Origin: a virus
Reading direction: 5' to 3' (one strand)
Length of the DNA: 64,000 nt
IMG/VR virus record: IMGVR_UViG_3300035665_000004
Location: 1 to 64,000 of that record
The notes beneath the pieces were generated by a model. The model saw only the letters and a list, made by a program, of their open reading frames with translations, was not told the DNA's origin and did no database searches. The translations under genes were made by a program, and so were the position numbers. How positions within the stretch are numbered: the stretch's first letter is position 1; every line of letters begins with the position of its first letter. Positions 29,501 to 36,310 of this stretch are shown in pieces.

Positions 29501-30733
29501 TTACATGTGATATAACTTATTCAAATAAAATTTTGAAAACTCGGATGGTATATTTTTTGATGTATCAATTCTAGGTTCTCTACCATCTTTAAATATATTT
29601 TCAAGATAAAAATACAAATCTTTAGAATCCTCACAAATTACAGTTTTTTTAATAAAATCAACTAACTGATAATTGTTGTTTATCATTACCTGCGGACTTG
29701 ATGTAATGCCTATATTTCCAAAATTTAAGAAAAAATTTTGTTTTTTGTATTTAAATTCGGGAACTTTAAATGTTAATGGTCGAAGTAAAGTATGTATTTT
29801 CAATTCATAATTAGTATCATCCTTAGTATTTTTATTGTTAGTGGTTTTGATAACATTTTTTTCAATAATACCATTTTCAAAAATATCATTTATGGATTGC
29901 ATACTATATAAAAACTTTCGATTTGAAATTTTTTTGAAATCTACCTGATTGTTTTTTCTCCAATTTGCTAATGTTTGGTCAGAAATACGTAATTTTTTCA
30001 TAACTTCGGGTGCTGTAAGATATTCATGCTTATCACCATCATTCAAAACATCAACCCCACCCATATATTTTATTTTACCATTTCCATTGTGCATACTCAC
30101 AACATCTTTCCACACCATCAATAATAGTTTCTGTTCAAAAAGTTTAATAACCTCGTCAAAATGTGACTTAACAACTATCATTTTATCAGTCTCAGACACA
30201 ATTATTTCCATCAAATCATACTTGAATCCATAAAAAACAGCTGCAGCTTCATCAAAATTAGCATAGGTTTGTTTAAAAGATTTATTTTTATTAAATTTTC
30301 CATCAATTCTATCTAATGAAATAACAATCTCATCATCACCAATATTCATATAAACGTCATATCTATTTTCAACGTGAACATCGGTTTTGGTGATTTTTTG
30401 ACACATATTTTCTTCTATGTTGACAATATCAACACCATAAACTACTTTTATACCATATTGGGTGTTATAATTGCTACTGATGTATGCAACTAAATCTTTA
30501 TAAACCTGTTCATCAATTTTTCCTCTAACTATGTGTAGGTAAAATCTCTCGTTAATTGCATTTAAAATTGTATCTAATATTTTAGAGTCACCAAAAATGA
30601 CAACAGATTTTAAGTATTCAATTTTACTTACATTATTAGCATCCATGGTTTTTATATAGTCATCAACTTCATTAAAGGTGTCAAACATATCAAAATACAC
30701 TTTTCCACCAATTTTTAAAAAAATCAAACACAT
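29501..30733 (-). CDS. Putative DNA-binding regulator with MerR/excisionase-type HTH
   Basis: 410 residues, ATG 30733 behind AGAGGT. Around residue 240 it has EYLTAPEVMKKLRISDQTLA followed by NWRKNNQVDFKKISNRKF and YSMQSINDIF, the helix-turn-helix plus wing of excisionase/MerR-like (HTH_17) proteins. The first 230 residues and last 130 are of unknown fold. Single gene on the minus strand, preceded by a T4-like late box at 30761. Could be a transcription or recombination regulator; the target is unknown. Confidence 0.6.
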   Translation of the reverse strand: MCLIFLKIGGKVYFDMFDTFNEVDDYIKTMDANNVSKIEYLKSVVIFGDSKILDTILNAINERFYLHIVRGKIDEQVYKDLVAYISSNYNTQYGIKVVYGVDIVNIEENMCQKITKTDVHVENRYDVYMNIGDDEIVISLDRIDGKFNKNKSFKQTYANFDEAAAVFYGFKYDLMEIIVSETDKMIVVKSHFDEVIKLFEQKLLLMVWKDVVSMHNGNGKIKYMGGVDVLNDGDKHEYLTAPEVMKKLRISDQTLANWRKNNQVDFKKISNRKFLYSMQSINDIFENGIIEKNVIKTTNNKNTKDDTNYELKIHTLLRPLTFKVPEFKYKKQNFFLNFGNIGITSSPQVMINNNYQLVDFIKKTVICEDSKDLYFYLENIFKDGREPRIDTSKNIPSEFSKFYLNKLYHM

Positions 30734-30760
30734 TTATAATACCTCTTACTCAAAATAATA

Positions 30761-30768
30761 TATTTATA
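30761..30768 (-). promoter_or_regulatory. T4-type late promoter box
   Basis: TATAAATA on the minus strand, 28 bases before the ATG at 30733. Confidence 0.6.
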
Positions 30769-30832
30769 ATCGATAAAAAAGTTTTTTGGTTTATTTGGGT
30801 TATTTGATTTATTATAATAAATTTGGTATAAT

Positions 30833-30841
30833 TGTTATAAT
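30833..30841 (+). promoter_or_regulatory. Extended -10 promoter candidate
   Basis: TGTTATAAT (TATAAT 30836-30841), with a second TATAAT at 30827-30832; no -35. Upstream of ATG 30875. Confidence 0.5.
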
Positions 30842-30874
30842 AATAGATTAATTCACAACTTTTTGGAGTTAAAT

Positions 30875-31276
30875 ATGAGAGTCGAAATACAAGATACATG
30901 GTTTAGTGTTGATGAATGTGACAATAATCCAACAAAACTCTTTGTATTTGGTGATAATTTAGAAAGAATTGGTACTGGTGGTCAAGCAATCATACGAAAT
31001 TGCAGTAATTCAATTGGTATCGCCACAAAGAAAAAACCATCAATGCAGGATGACTCCTTTTTCCACGATAAACCCAGTGAAGCAATAAAAATTCTAAATG
31101 ATATACAGCGATTAATAGTGGTATCATCGGATTATGAGGTAGTGGTGTTTCCTGCAGATGGTCTAGGTACAGGTTTATCAAAAATGCAAATTTTTTCACC
31201 AAAACTGTGTAATTGGTTACATAATACATTATCGGTAATTTTTAATATCGATTATACACCAAAAAATGAAAAATGA
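30875..31276 (+). CDS. Conserved protein with FGDN...GGQA motif
   Basis: 133 residues from ATG 30875 (TTGGAG upstream). FVFGDNLERIGTGGQAIIRN near residues 23-42, then SIGIATKKKPS and VVFPADGLGTG. This is a small family widespread in phages and bacteria (FGDN-x3-G-x-GGQA-x-IR...GI-x-TK) that may have a macro-like nucleotide-binding fold; I know of no proven role. Single-gene unit between terminators. Confidence 0.7.
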   Translation: MRVEIQDTWFSVDECDNNPTKLFVFGDNLERIGTGGQAIIRNCSNSIGIATKKKPSMQDDSFFHDKPSEAIKILNDIQRLIVVSSDYEVVVFPADGLGTGLSKMQIFSPKLCNWLHNTLSVIFNIDYTPKNEK

Positions 31277-31291
31277 TATGTGAAAGGTAAT

Positions 31292-31335
31292 AATTAAGAA
31301 AGTATAACTTGAATAGGTGTTATACCTTCTTAATT
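31292..31335. terminator. Bidirectional terminator hairpin
   Basis: AATTAAGAAAGTATAAC (31292-31308) pairs, with one mismatch, with GTTATACCTTCTTAATT (31319-31335). Between convergent genes. Confidence 0.75.
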
Positions 31336-31345
31336 ATTTTTAGAT

Positions 31346-32212
31346 TCACCCCAGTAATAGATCTAGAGTTTGTGGTCCGGCAATTCCATCTACAATAAGT
31401 TTATGATCCTTTTGCCATTTTTTTAATACGGTTTCTGTATTTACACCAAAAATTCCATCAGCCGAAACACCTAATTTCTTCTGAATAATTTTAACACCAT
31501 CCCCCCTAGATCCACGTCTTAAAGTTTGAGAAACATTATCATCGAGTTCATCATCATCTAATTCAACACCATCATCGGCTTTTATAAATGAATTATTTCC
31601 CAACAATTTTAGAGTGCAGTTGTAACACGAAATTCTATCATTTAAACCGTTGTAACCACCATTTATTTTTTTTGTCATCCCACGCAAGTCATTTTTATCT
31701 GCAAAATCATTTAGTTTATGTTTGTTCCAGAACCAAATAGCAGATAAAATGGATATTTTCTTATCAGTTGCAACTAAATCTGGGTTTTTTACTACATCGA
31801 TACCAGTATCATTTGAAAATGAAACATAATTTTGCTTTCCAGTTAATTGTATTGGACCACGTCCTCTATATTTCCAACCATCTCCACTAGAAACATCACC
31901 ATTTCCCATTCTATTTGCATATACAACATTTGCAATTTTTTCGGGTTTTTTTGCATATTCTGTGGAATTTCTTCCTGCATTTTTGAAATACTTTCCAAAA
32001 ATAGCATCCAACCCAGTAGCACTATAATTTAAATTTTCACTAAAAACCTTCCATCCACCGGATTCATGTCCACATTGGGCGATAAATGACGCTATTCGGT
32101 TTGGTGTATTGATGTCATACTTAGGTAAAACCTCATTTAATGCCTCTACTAATGAATTTGAGGCAGTACCACATGATGGAAACAGTTGATTAAATTGTTG
32201 TGTTGTTATCAT
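31346..32212 (-). CDS. Endolysin, GH19 domain plus peptidoglycan-binding domain
   Basis: 288 residues, GAGGAG ahead of ATG 32212. Residues about 1-205: glycoside hydrolase 19 (chitinase-like) muramidase fold with the catalytic Glu in CGHESGGWKVFSENLNY and substrate loop YRGRGPIQLTGKQNY. An acidic linker (DDGVELDDDELDD) leads to a peptidoglycan-binding repeat domain (LRRGSRGDGVKIIQKKLGV...DGIFG). No signal peptide, so it needs a holin or other route. Overlaps the upstream membrane gene by 23 nt. Confidence 0.9.
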   Translation of the reverse strand: MITTQQFNQLFPSCGTASNSLVEALNEVLPKYDINTPNRIASFIAQCGHESGGWKVFSENLNYSATGLDAIFGKYFKNAGRNSTEYAKKPEKIANVVYANRMGNGDVSSGDGWKYRGRGPIQLTGKQNYVSFSNDTGIDVVKNPDLVATDKKISILSAIWFWNKHKLNDFADKNDLRGMTKKINGGYNGLNDRISCYNCTLKLLGNNSFIKADDGVELDDDELDDNVSQTLRRGSRGDGVKIIQKKLGVSADGIFGVNTETVLKKWQKDHKLIVDGIAGPQTLDLLLG

Positions 32213-32972
32213 TATTAACTCCTCTATTGTTACCTTTAATTAAATTATGTTGTTTCTTTACTTCTTTTATATGATGTATCTGTAATGTTATTTTGTTTAC
32301 ATAATTAATGAGAATTTTAAAATTTTCATCAAAGGTTTTGTCTTTTATTGCATTTTTCAGTTCCTTTATTTCTCGTGATAAATTAAATAAAGGTGATGAT
32401 ATAGTATGCTGTAAGTGATTGATATAAAAAATCAAATTATCATTTCCGATGGTAAGTTTATTATTGTTTTCCTTTAGATTTTTTATAGTATCCATGTAAT
32501 AAGGAATTTTATACATAATAAAATCAACATAAATGACAAAAATAGTGACTACAATAAAAAAAATCATAAAAACAACAATAAAATCCTGTGAATCCAAGAC
32601 AAAATATACTGGTTCATCATAATTTTCCATTGAAACCACAACATCAAAGGAAAAATCATCACGCATAGTTAAGATTGAATTACTGTAAACTGAATTCAAA
32701 AAATGATGGTTGCTATTTTGATGTGAATTTATTTTTTTAGTATTTTTATCAAACTCGTAATATTTATTATTCTGGTATATACCCTTACAATTTAAAATTA
32801 TACATAATTCCGATACATTCAACTTTTTATAAATTGTTCGTTCATAAATTAATTTATTATACATTTTATCATAATGATTAAACAAAAATTTAGAATATAC
32901 CGTAGATGAACAGGTAGCAACAATCAAAAAAATACCAACCGCAGCCAACAATCGCATTTTAAACACCTGCAT
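32190..32972 (-). CDS. Two-span membrane protein with HisKA-like helix
   Basis: 260 residues; ATG 32972 (GGAGG site). Membrane spans at about residues 6-25 (LLAAVGIFLIVATCSSTVYS) and about 127-148 (FIVVFMIFFIVVTIFVIYVD) enclose an approximately 100-residue outer domain. After a cytoplasmic helix comes LQHTISSPLFNLSREIKEL, like the H-x-L-x-(T/S)-PL dimerisation helix of sensor histidine kinases, but no ATP-binding domain follows. It precedes the endolysin in one operon, so it may instead be a lysis-timing (holin/antiholin-like) membrane protein. Confidence 0.55.
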   Translation of the reverse strand: MQVFKMRLLAAVGIFLIVATCSSTVYSKFLFNHYDKMYNKLIYERTIYKKLNVSELCIILNCKGIYQNNKYYEFDKNTKKINSHQNSNHHFLNSVYSNSILTMRDDFSFDVVVSMENYDEPVYFVLDSQDFIVVFMIFFIVVTIFVIYVDFIMYKIPYYMDTIKNLKENNNKLTIGNDNLIFYINHLQHTISSPLFNLSREIKELKNAIKDKTFDENFKILINYVNKITLQIHHIKEVKKQHNLIKGNNRGVNNDNNTTI

Positions 32973-33012
32973 TATTACCTCCAACAGTTTTAACTGTATA
33001 GTGTAAATAAAC

Positions 33013-33020
33013 TATTTATG
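33013..33020 (-). promoter_or_regulatory. T4-type late promoter box (variant)
   Basis: CATAAATA on the minus strand, about 40 bases before the start of the lysis operon at 32972. Confidence 0.5.
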
Positions 33021-33057
33021 ATAGTTTGTTTATATGCGTTTGATTTTTACTAGTCTA

Positions 33058-33291
33058 TTATATTGCAAGAATTAACGCTGCATCATCTTTTCGTAAACTA
33101 ATAGTATAACCACGAATTTTAATTTCTATTGGATCACCCATTGGGGCATATCTAATTATTTCAAATTCAATTCCTCTTGTAATCCCCATTGCTAATAATC
33201 TTTTTCTATAGGTCTTATTGATCATTGGACAAAAACCAACAATCAATCCAGTAGTTCCAGGTAAAAACGTTGATAATGTTTTTTTTGTCAT
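33058..33291 (-). CDS. feoA: FeoA-like ferrous iron transport accessory protein
   Basis: 77 residues, the full length of E. coli FeoA (75). Matching blocks run to the end of the protein: GTTGLIVGF near residue 12, YRKRLLAMGITRG near 28, FEIIRYAPMGDPIEIKIRG near 44, and ISLRKDDAALI at the end, corresponding to the YRQKLLSLGM, APLGDPI and LRKKD blocks of FeoA. FeoA is an SH3-like cytosolic partner of the FeoB Fe(II) permease. No feoB is nearby, so it would have to act on host FeoB or has another role. The fold is also shared with DtxR-type C-terminal domains. Confidence 0.85.
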   Translation of the reverse strand: MTKKTLSTFLPGTTGLIVGFCPMINKTYRKRLLAMGITRGIEFEIIRYAPMGDPIEIKIRGYTISLRKDDAALILAI

Positions 33292-33370
33292 AACTATTAT
33301 TTAATACCCATATATTTGTAGTATAATCAATATTTATTATACAAAAAAAGTTAAACGCGGAGATTAAAAA

Positions 33371-33856
33371 ATGAGATGTTACCATTTTAGCAATATGTAT
33401 CTTAGTTCAATACAACAAGGAATTCAATCAAGTCATACACAAATGGAGTTATTCGTCAAATATAAATCACCATCAAATAAAAAAGATATTTTATTTGATT
33501 GGGCTGAAATATACAAAACTACAATCGTTTTAAATGGTGGTTTTTTATCAACAATGCAAGAATTTTTAGGATTTCTTCAAGTGGAAGATAACCCATATCC
33601 TTTTGCGGAATTTTATGAAAGTGAAGAAGCACTCGGCGGTATCTTAACCAATATTGCTATTGTATTACCTGAAAAAATATATAAGTCCTCTGAATTATTA
33701 AGAAACAAAATAATTAATTCAGAATTTACAATAACCTCTGGTCTACCAAATGTGATTTATGATGAAACTGAAAAGTTACTCAATGAATTTGGTACATTAT
33801 CTGAATTTGAAAAAGAATTGTGTTCGAGATTAAATAATTTCAGATTAGCAAACTAA
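33371..33856 (+). CDS. Conserved phage protein, possible PTH2-like fold
   Basis: 161 residues behind CGGAGATT. Starts MRCYHFSNMYLSSIQQGIQS, SH and then a helix; later KTTIVLNGG and PYPFAEFYESEEALGGILTN. Order of elements (short strand, G-x-QSSH helix, strand with I-V-L-N, 'P-F-A-x-F' strand, TNIAIVLP) recalls peptidyl-tRNA hydrolase 2, but key motifs are not clear. The 'YLS-x-IQ-x-GIQ' start is a known conserved family in large phages without assigned function. Confidence 0.6.
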   Translation: MRCYHFSNMYLSSIQQGIQSSHTQMELFVKYKSPSNKKDILFDWAEIYKTTIVLNGGFLSTMQEFLGFLQVEDNPYPFAEFYESEEALGGILTNIAIVLPEKIYKSSELLRNKIINSEFTITSGLPNVIYDETEKLLNEFGTLSEFEKELCSRLNNFRLAN

Positions 33857-33860
33857 CAAA

Positions 33861-33891
33861 AAAACCACATAATTTTAAATTATGTGGTTTT
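33861..33891. terminator. Bidirectional terminator hairpin
   Basis: AAAACCACATAATTT (33861-33875) and AAATTATGTGGTTTT (33877-33891), perfect 15-bp arms flanked by A- and T-runs. Confidence 0.9.
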
Positions 33892-33919
33892 TTTAAAATT
33901 CACATTTGACCATTAATAA

Positions 33920-34501
33920 TTAAGTGAAGGTTTGATATGACGTTAAAACCTTAGAAACATAGTTAATGGTTTCGGGATATGGTGGTATCTTTCTATTATG
34001 TCGAATTACAGCATTTTCACCTGCATTGTAACCAGCTAATGCAAGTTTTTTATCATTGTTGAATATTTCCAACAGATGTTTAATATATTTTGTACCACCT
34101 TCAATACTTTGTACTGGATCAGTTCTATCAATAACTCCAAATCTTTCCGCAGTTACCGGCATAAGTTGCATTACTCCTACCGCACCTTTACTACTAATGG
34201 CGTATGTCTTGAACGAACTCTCAGTTTTAATAACGGCTTTCACTAACTTTGGATCGACACCATGTCGTTTAGCAGATTTTTGTGCTAAATACATAATCAT
34301 TTCTTGAGTATAAACAACAGTAAGTTTTTTCTTTACTGGTTTTAATGGTGCTACAACTGTTGTTACTTGAGGTTTTAACACTACCGCATGTGACTCATTA
34401 CTAAAGTATGCTCTCCCAGTATCATCATAATATCTGTAAATGTTTGCTTGTGTTGTTGTACTAACAAATAAACCAAATGATAAAATTATGGATTTTTTCA
34501 T
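33920..34501 (-). CDS. Exported lytic transglycosylase (SLT family)
   Basis: 193 residues from ATG 34501, whose ATGA overlaps the upstream stop. Signal peptide (KKSIILSFGLFVSTTTQA), short DUF4124-like part (NIYRYYDDTGRAYFSN), then the SLT/lysozyme-like domain: catalytic Glu in IKTESSF near residue 94, GVMQLMP, GTKYI, LALAGYNAGENAV and YPETINYV, all hallmarks of family 1 lytic transglycosylases. It would cut peptidoglycan in the periplasm, as in virion entry or lysis. The N-terminal domain is typical of bacterial rather than phage versions. Confidence 0.88.
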   Translation of the reverse strand: MKKSIILSFGLFVSTTTQANIYRYYDDTGRAYFSNESHAVVLKPQVTTVVAPLKPVKKKLTVVYTQEMIMYLAQKSAKRHGVDPKLVKAVIKTESSFKTYAISSKGAVGVMQLMPVTAERFGVIDRTDPVQSIEGGTKYIKHLLEIFNNDKKLALAGYNAGENAVIRHNRKIPPYPETINYVSKVLTSYQTFT

Positions 34502-34821
34502 TTTTGCATTCCACACGTAGAATTAAATTTAATAATTGCCGCATATTCAGTATTTGTTACATTAGTCAAAATATTAACAAATAATCCACTTGCACTATAC
34601 CACAGTGGTAAAAAAATAACTAAAATACAAACTACAACCCCAACCTGTATATGTTCTGGTAATTCTTTACCTAATATTTGTCGCCATCTATTCCAATAAA
34701 ATACAGTTAATCCTGTTACTAGACAGAGAATAAGAATCAACGTAACATCAGGGATAACTTCAATTAAAACCTGATTTTTCAATAAATCTACTGGCATGTT
34801 ACAAATGTTTTTAGTTGACAT
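34498..34821 (-). CDS. Membrane protein coupled to the transglycosylase
   Basis: 107 residues. Two hydrophobic spans: about 26-43 (VTLILILCLVTGLTVFYW) and about 59-80 (VGVVVCILVIFLPLWYSASG). A further short segment follows before the C-terminal Cys. ATGA coupling to the transglycosylase gene suggests joint function; the layout (small, two spans) would fit a holin, but there is no positive evidence. Confidence 0.6.
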   Translation of the reverse strand: MSTKNICNMPVDLLKNQVLIEVIPDVTLILILCLVTGLTVFYWNRWRQILGKELPEHIQVGVVVCILVIFLPLWYSASGLFVNILTNVTNTEYAAIIKFNSTCGMQK

Positions 34822-34920
34822 AAAAATAAATTTCCTATATTAAAAAAATACATACAATATTATACTATATTTTTTTAAGTTTTACCAATTATTTTTTATC
34901 CTCCAAAAAAAAGTCGTAAA

Positions 34921-34960
34921 AAAACCGTTTCACTCACAAAATTATGGGTGAAACGGTTTT
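34921..34960 (-). terminator. Terminator of the 35548-34965 operon
   Basis: AAAACCGTTTCAC (34921-34933) pairs with GTGAAACGGTTTT (34948-34960); read on the minus strand the hairpin is followed by T residues. Confidence 0.8.
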
Positions 34961-34964
34961 TAAA

Positions 34965-35174
34965 CTATTTTGTTTTTTTATCAGTGTCCACTTCTACCTT
35001 AACACCAATTACAAAAGGTCTAATTGCTTGCATAATACCGGTATATGTTAAGAAAAAGTCGGGGTTTTGTTCATACCAACCAACCAATTTTCCATCATCA
35101 AAATCATACCCAGATACAAATTCGGCGTATTGCACAAATTGTTCACCGCTAGTGAATCTTTTACTTAAAATCAT
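34965..35174 (-). CDS. Small hypothetical protein, 69 aa
   Basis: Begins ILSKRFTSGEQFVQYAEFVS and ends in a basic tail (VDTDKKTK). Soluble; no family. Behind 35201-35548 in a two-gene minus-strand unit. Confidence 0.6.
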   Translation of the reverse strand: MILSKRFTSGEQFVQYAEFVSGYDFDDGKLVGWYEQNPDFFLTYTGIMQAIRPFVIGVKVEVDTDKKTK

Positions 35175-35200
35175 AAGTCATCTCCCATGTTTAACTAATA

Positions 35201-35548
35201 TTATATAAAAATTTCCGGGTGTGACATCTTATAACGTTCTAATGATCTATTTAAATCAAAATAATCGCTAAAATACCCATTGGATAATTCTCGTATATAT
35301 TTATTAGTGTCATCAAAAACATATTTGGTAGCAGTTGCATAAGCCAATTCTTTATTCGAAAATACCAACCCACCCAAATCTACAAAATCTATTTCTAATA
35401 TAAGATCGTCATCATGTACAACTTTAAGTATTTTATGATACTCCAAATCATAACCAACACTAACAACCATCAATTTCAAAATTGCCACTGGGTTAGTTTC
35501 AACAACATATATCCAATCACCAACGTGTATATTATGAAATTCTACCAT
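35201..35548 (-). CDS. Hypothetical protein, 115 aa
   Basis: ATG 35548 after GGTGGGGTG. Starts VEFHNIHVGDWIYVVETN, an SH3-like 'VGDWIYV' first strand, followed by beta strands and a C-terminal helix (FDLNRSLERYKMSH). Late-type box at 35595. Function unknown. Confidence 0.65.
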   Translation of the reverse strand: MVEFHNIHVGDWIYVVETNPVAILKLMVVSVGYDLEYHKILKVVHDDDLILEIDFVDLGGLVFSNKELAYATATKYVFDDTNKYIRELSNGYFSDYFDLNRSLERYKMSHPEIFI

Positions 35549-35594
35549 ATTAACACCCCACCGGAATTAAAAAACACTTTTTTTGTAAAATTAA

Positions 35595-35602
35595 TATTTA
35601 TA
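35595..35602 (-). promoter_or_regulatory. T4-type late promoter box
   Basis: TATAAATA on the minus strand, 47 bases before ATG 35548. Confidence 0.6.
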
Positions 35603-35668
35603 CACCGCCAGCATATGATGAAATATGGTATAATCACTGGAAATTTTAAACAACGTGGAACTAAAAAT

Positions 35669-36241
35669 ATGAAAAAAAGAGCATTAATATGTATAATTGG
35701 AGGTTCTGGTTCAGGCAAATCAACATTAGAAGATGAAATCGTAATTCATGATGGATTTTCTAAAGTTATTTCAACCACAACTAGAAAAAAACGTGACGGT
35801 GAACATAATGGTCGTGAATATCATTTTGTGGACATTCAAACCTTTAAAAACATCGAAGCACAGAATGAATTGTTGGAATCCATTGAATTTTCAAACAATT
35901 TTTATGGTTTGACAAAAAGTGAATTTAACAAAACAACAGATAATTTGGTTTTTGTAGTTGAACCGCATGGGTTCGTACAAATTTCAAATTATATTGCTGA
36001 TAACAATTTAAACATAGAAACTATTGTAGTTTTTATGAATATCTCTGAAAAAGAAAGATTTAAAAATATGGTTAAACGTGGAGATAGCCCTATTTCAATT
36101 CAGGACAGATTACAAAATGAAAAAATAGTAGAGGATTTTAATAACTTTGGGATTATTCCAAATATTGCAGTTACTACTTTAAACGAAAATACACATAAAA
36201 AAATAATGAACTCAATAATTAAAATTATCGAACAATACTAA
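35669..36241 (+). CDS. gmk: Guanylate-kinase-like enzyme
   Basis: 190 residues from ATG 35669; the longer frame overlaps the divergent gene. P-loop GGSGSGKST near residue 11; GMP-binding motif STTTRKKRDGEHNGREYHFV near residue 35 (TTR-x2-R-x-GE-x-G-x-YHF) with the key Arg and Tyr. Length close to bacterial Gmk (about 205). Would phosphorylate GMP/dGMP to the diphosphate to feed dGTP synthesis; T4 uses its own dNMP kinase (gene 1) for a similar need. TATAAT at 35629-35634 without -35. Confidence 0.82.
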   Translation: MKKRALICIIGGSGSGKSTLEDEIVIHDGFSKVISTTTRKKRDGEHNGREYHFVDIQTFKNIEAQNELLESIEFSNNFYGLTKSEFNKTTDNLVFVVEPHGFVQISNYIADNNLNIETIVVFMNISEKERFKNMVKRGDSPISIQDRLQNEKIVEDFNNFGIIPNIAVTTLNENTHKKIMNSIIKIIEQY

Positions 36242-36266
36242 ATCAGCACAACGTACAAAAATTAGG

Positions 36267-36304
36267 TTTAAAACCACTAGACAACTAATGTTTAGTGGTT
36301 TAAA
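36267..36304. terminator. Bidirectional terminator hairpin
   Basis: AAACCACTA (36271-36279) pairs with TAGTGGTTT (36293-36301) plus flanking TTT/AAA; between gmk and the convergent tail-fibre gene. Confidence 0.75.
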
Positions 36305-36310
36305 TATTTG

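Noticed and set aside
29501-30733. Integrase or recombinase.
   Set aside because: Only an excisionase/MerR-like HTH is visible; there is no tyrosine or serine recombinase catalytic motif.
32190-32972. Complete sensor histidine kinase.
   Set aside because: No ATP-binding N, G1 or G2 boxes follow the HisKA-like helix, and the protein ends about 65 residues after it.
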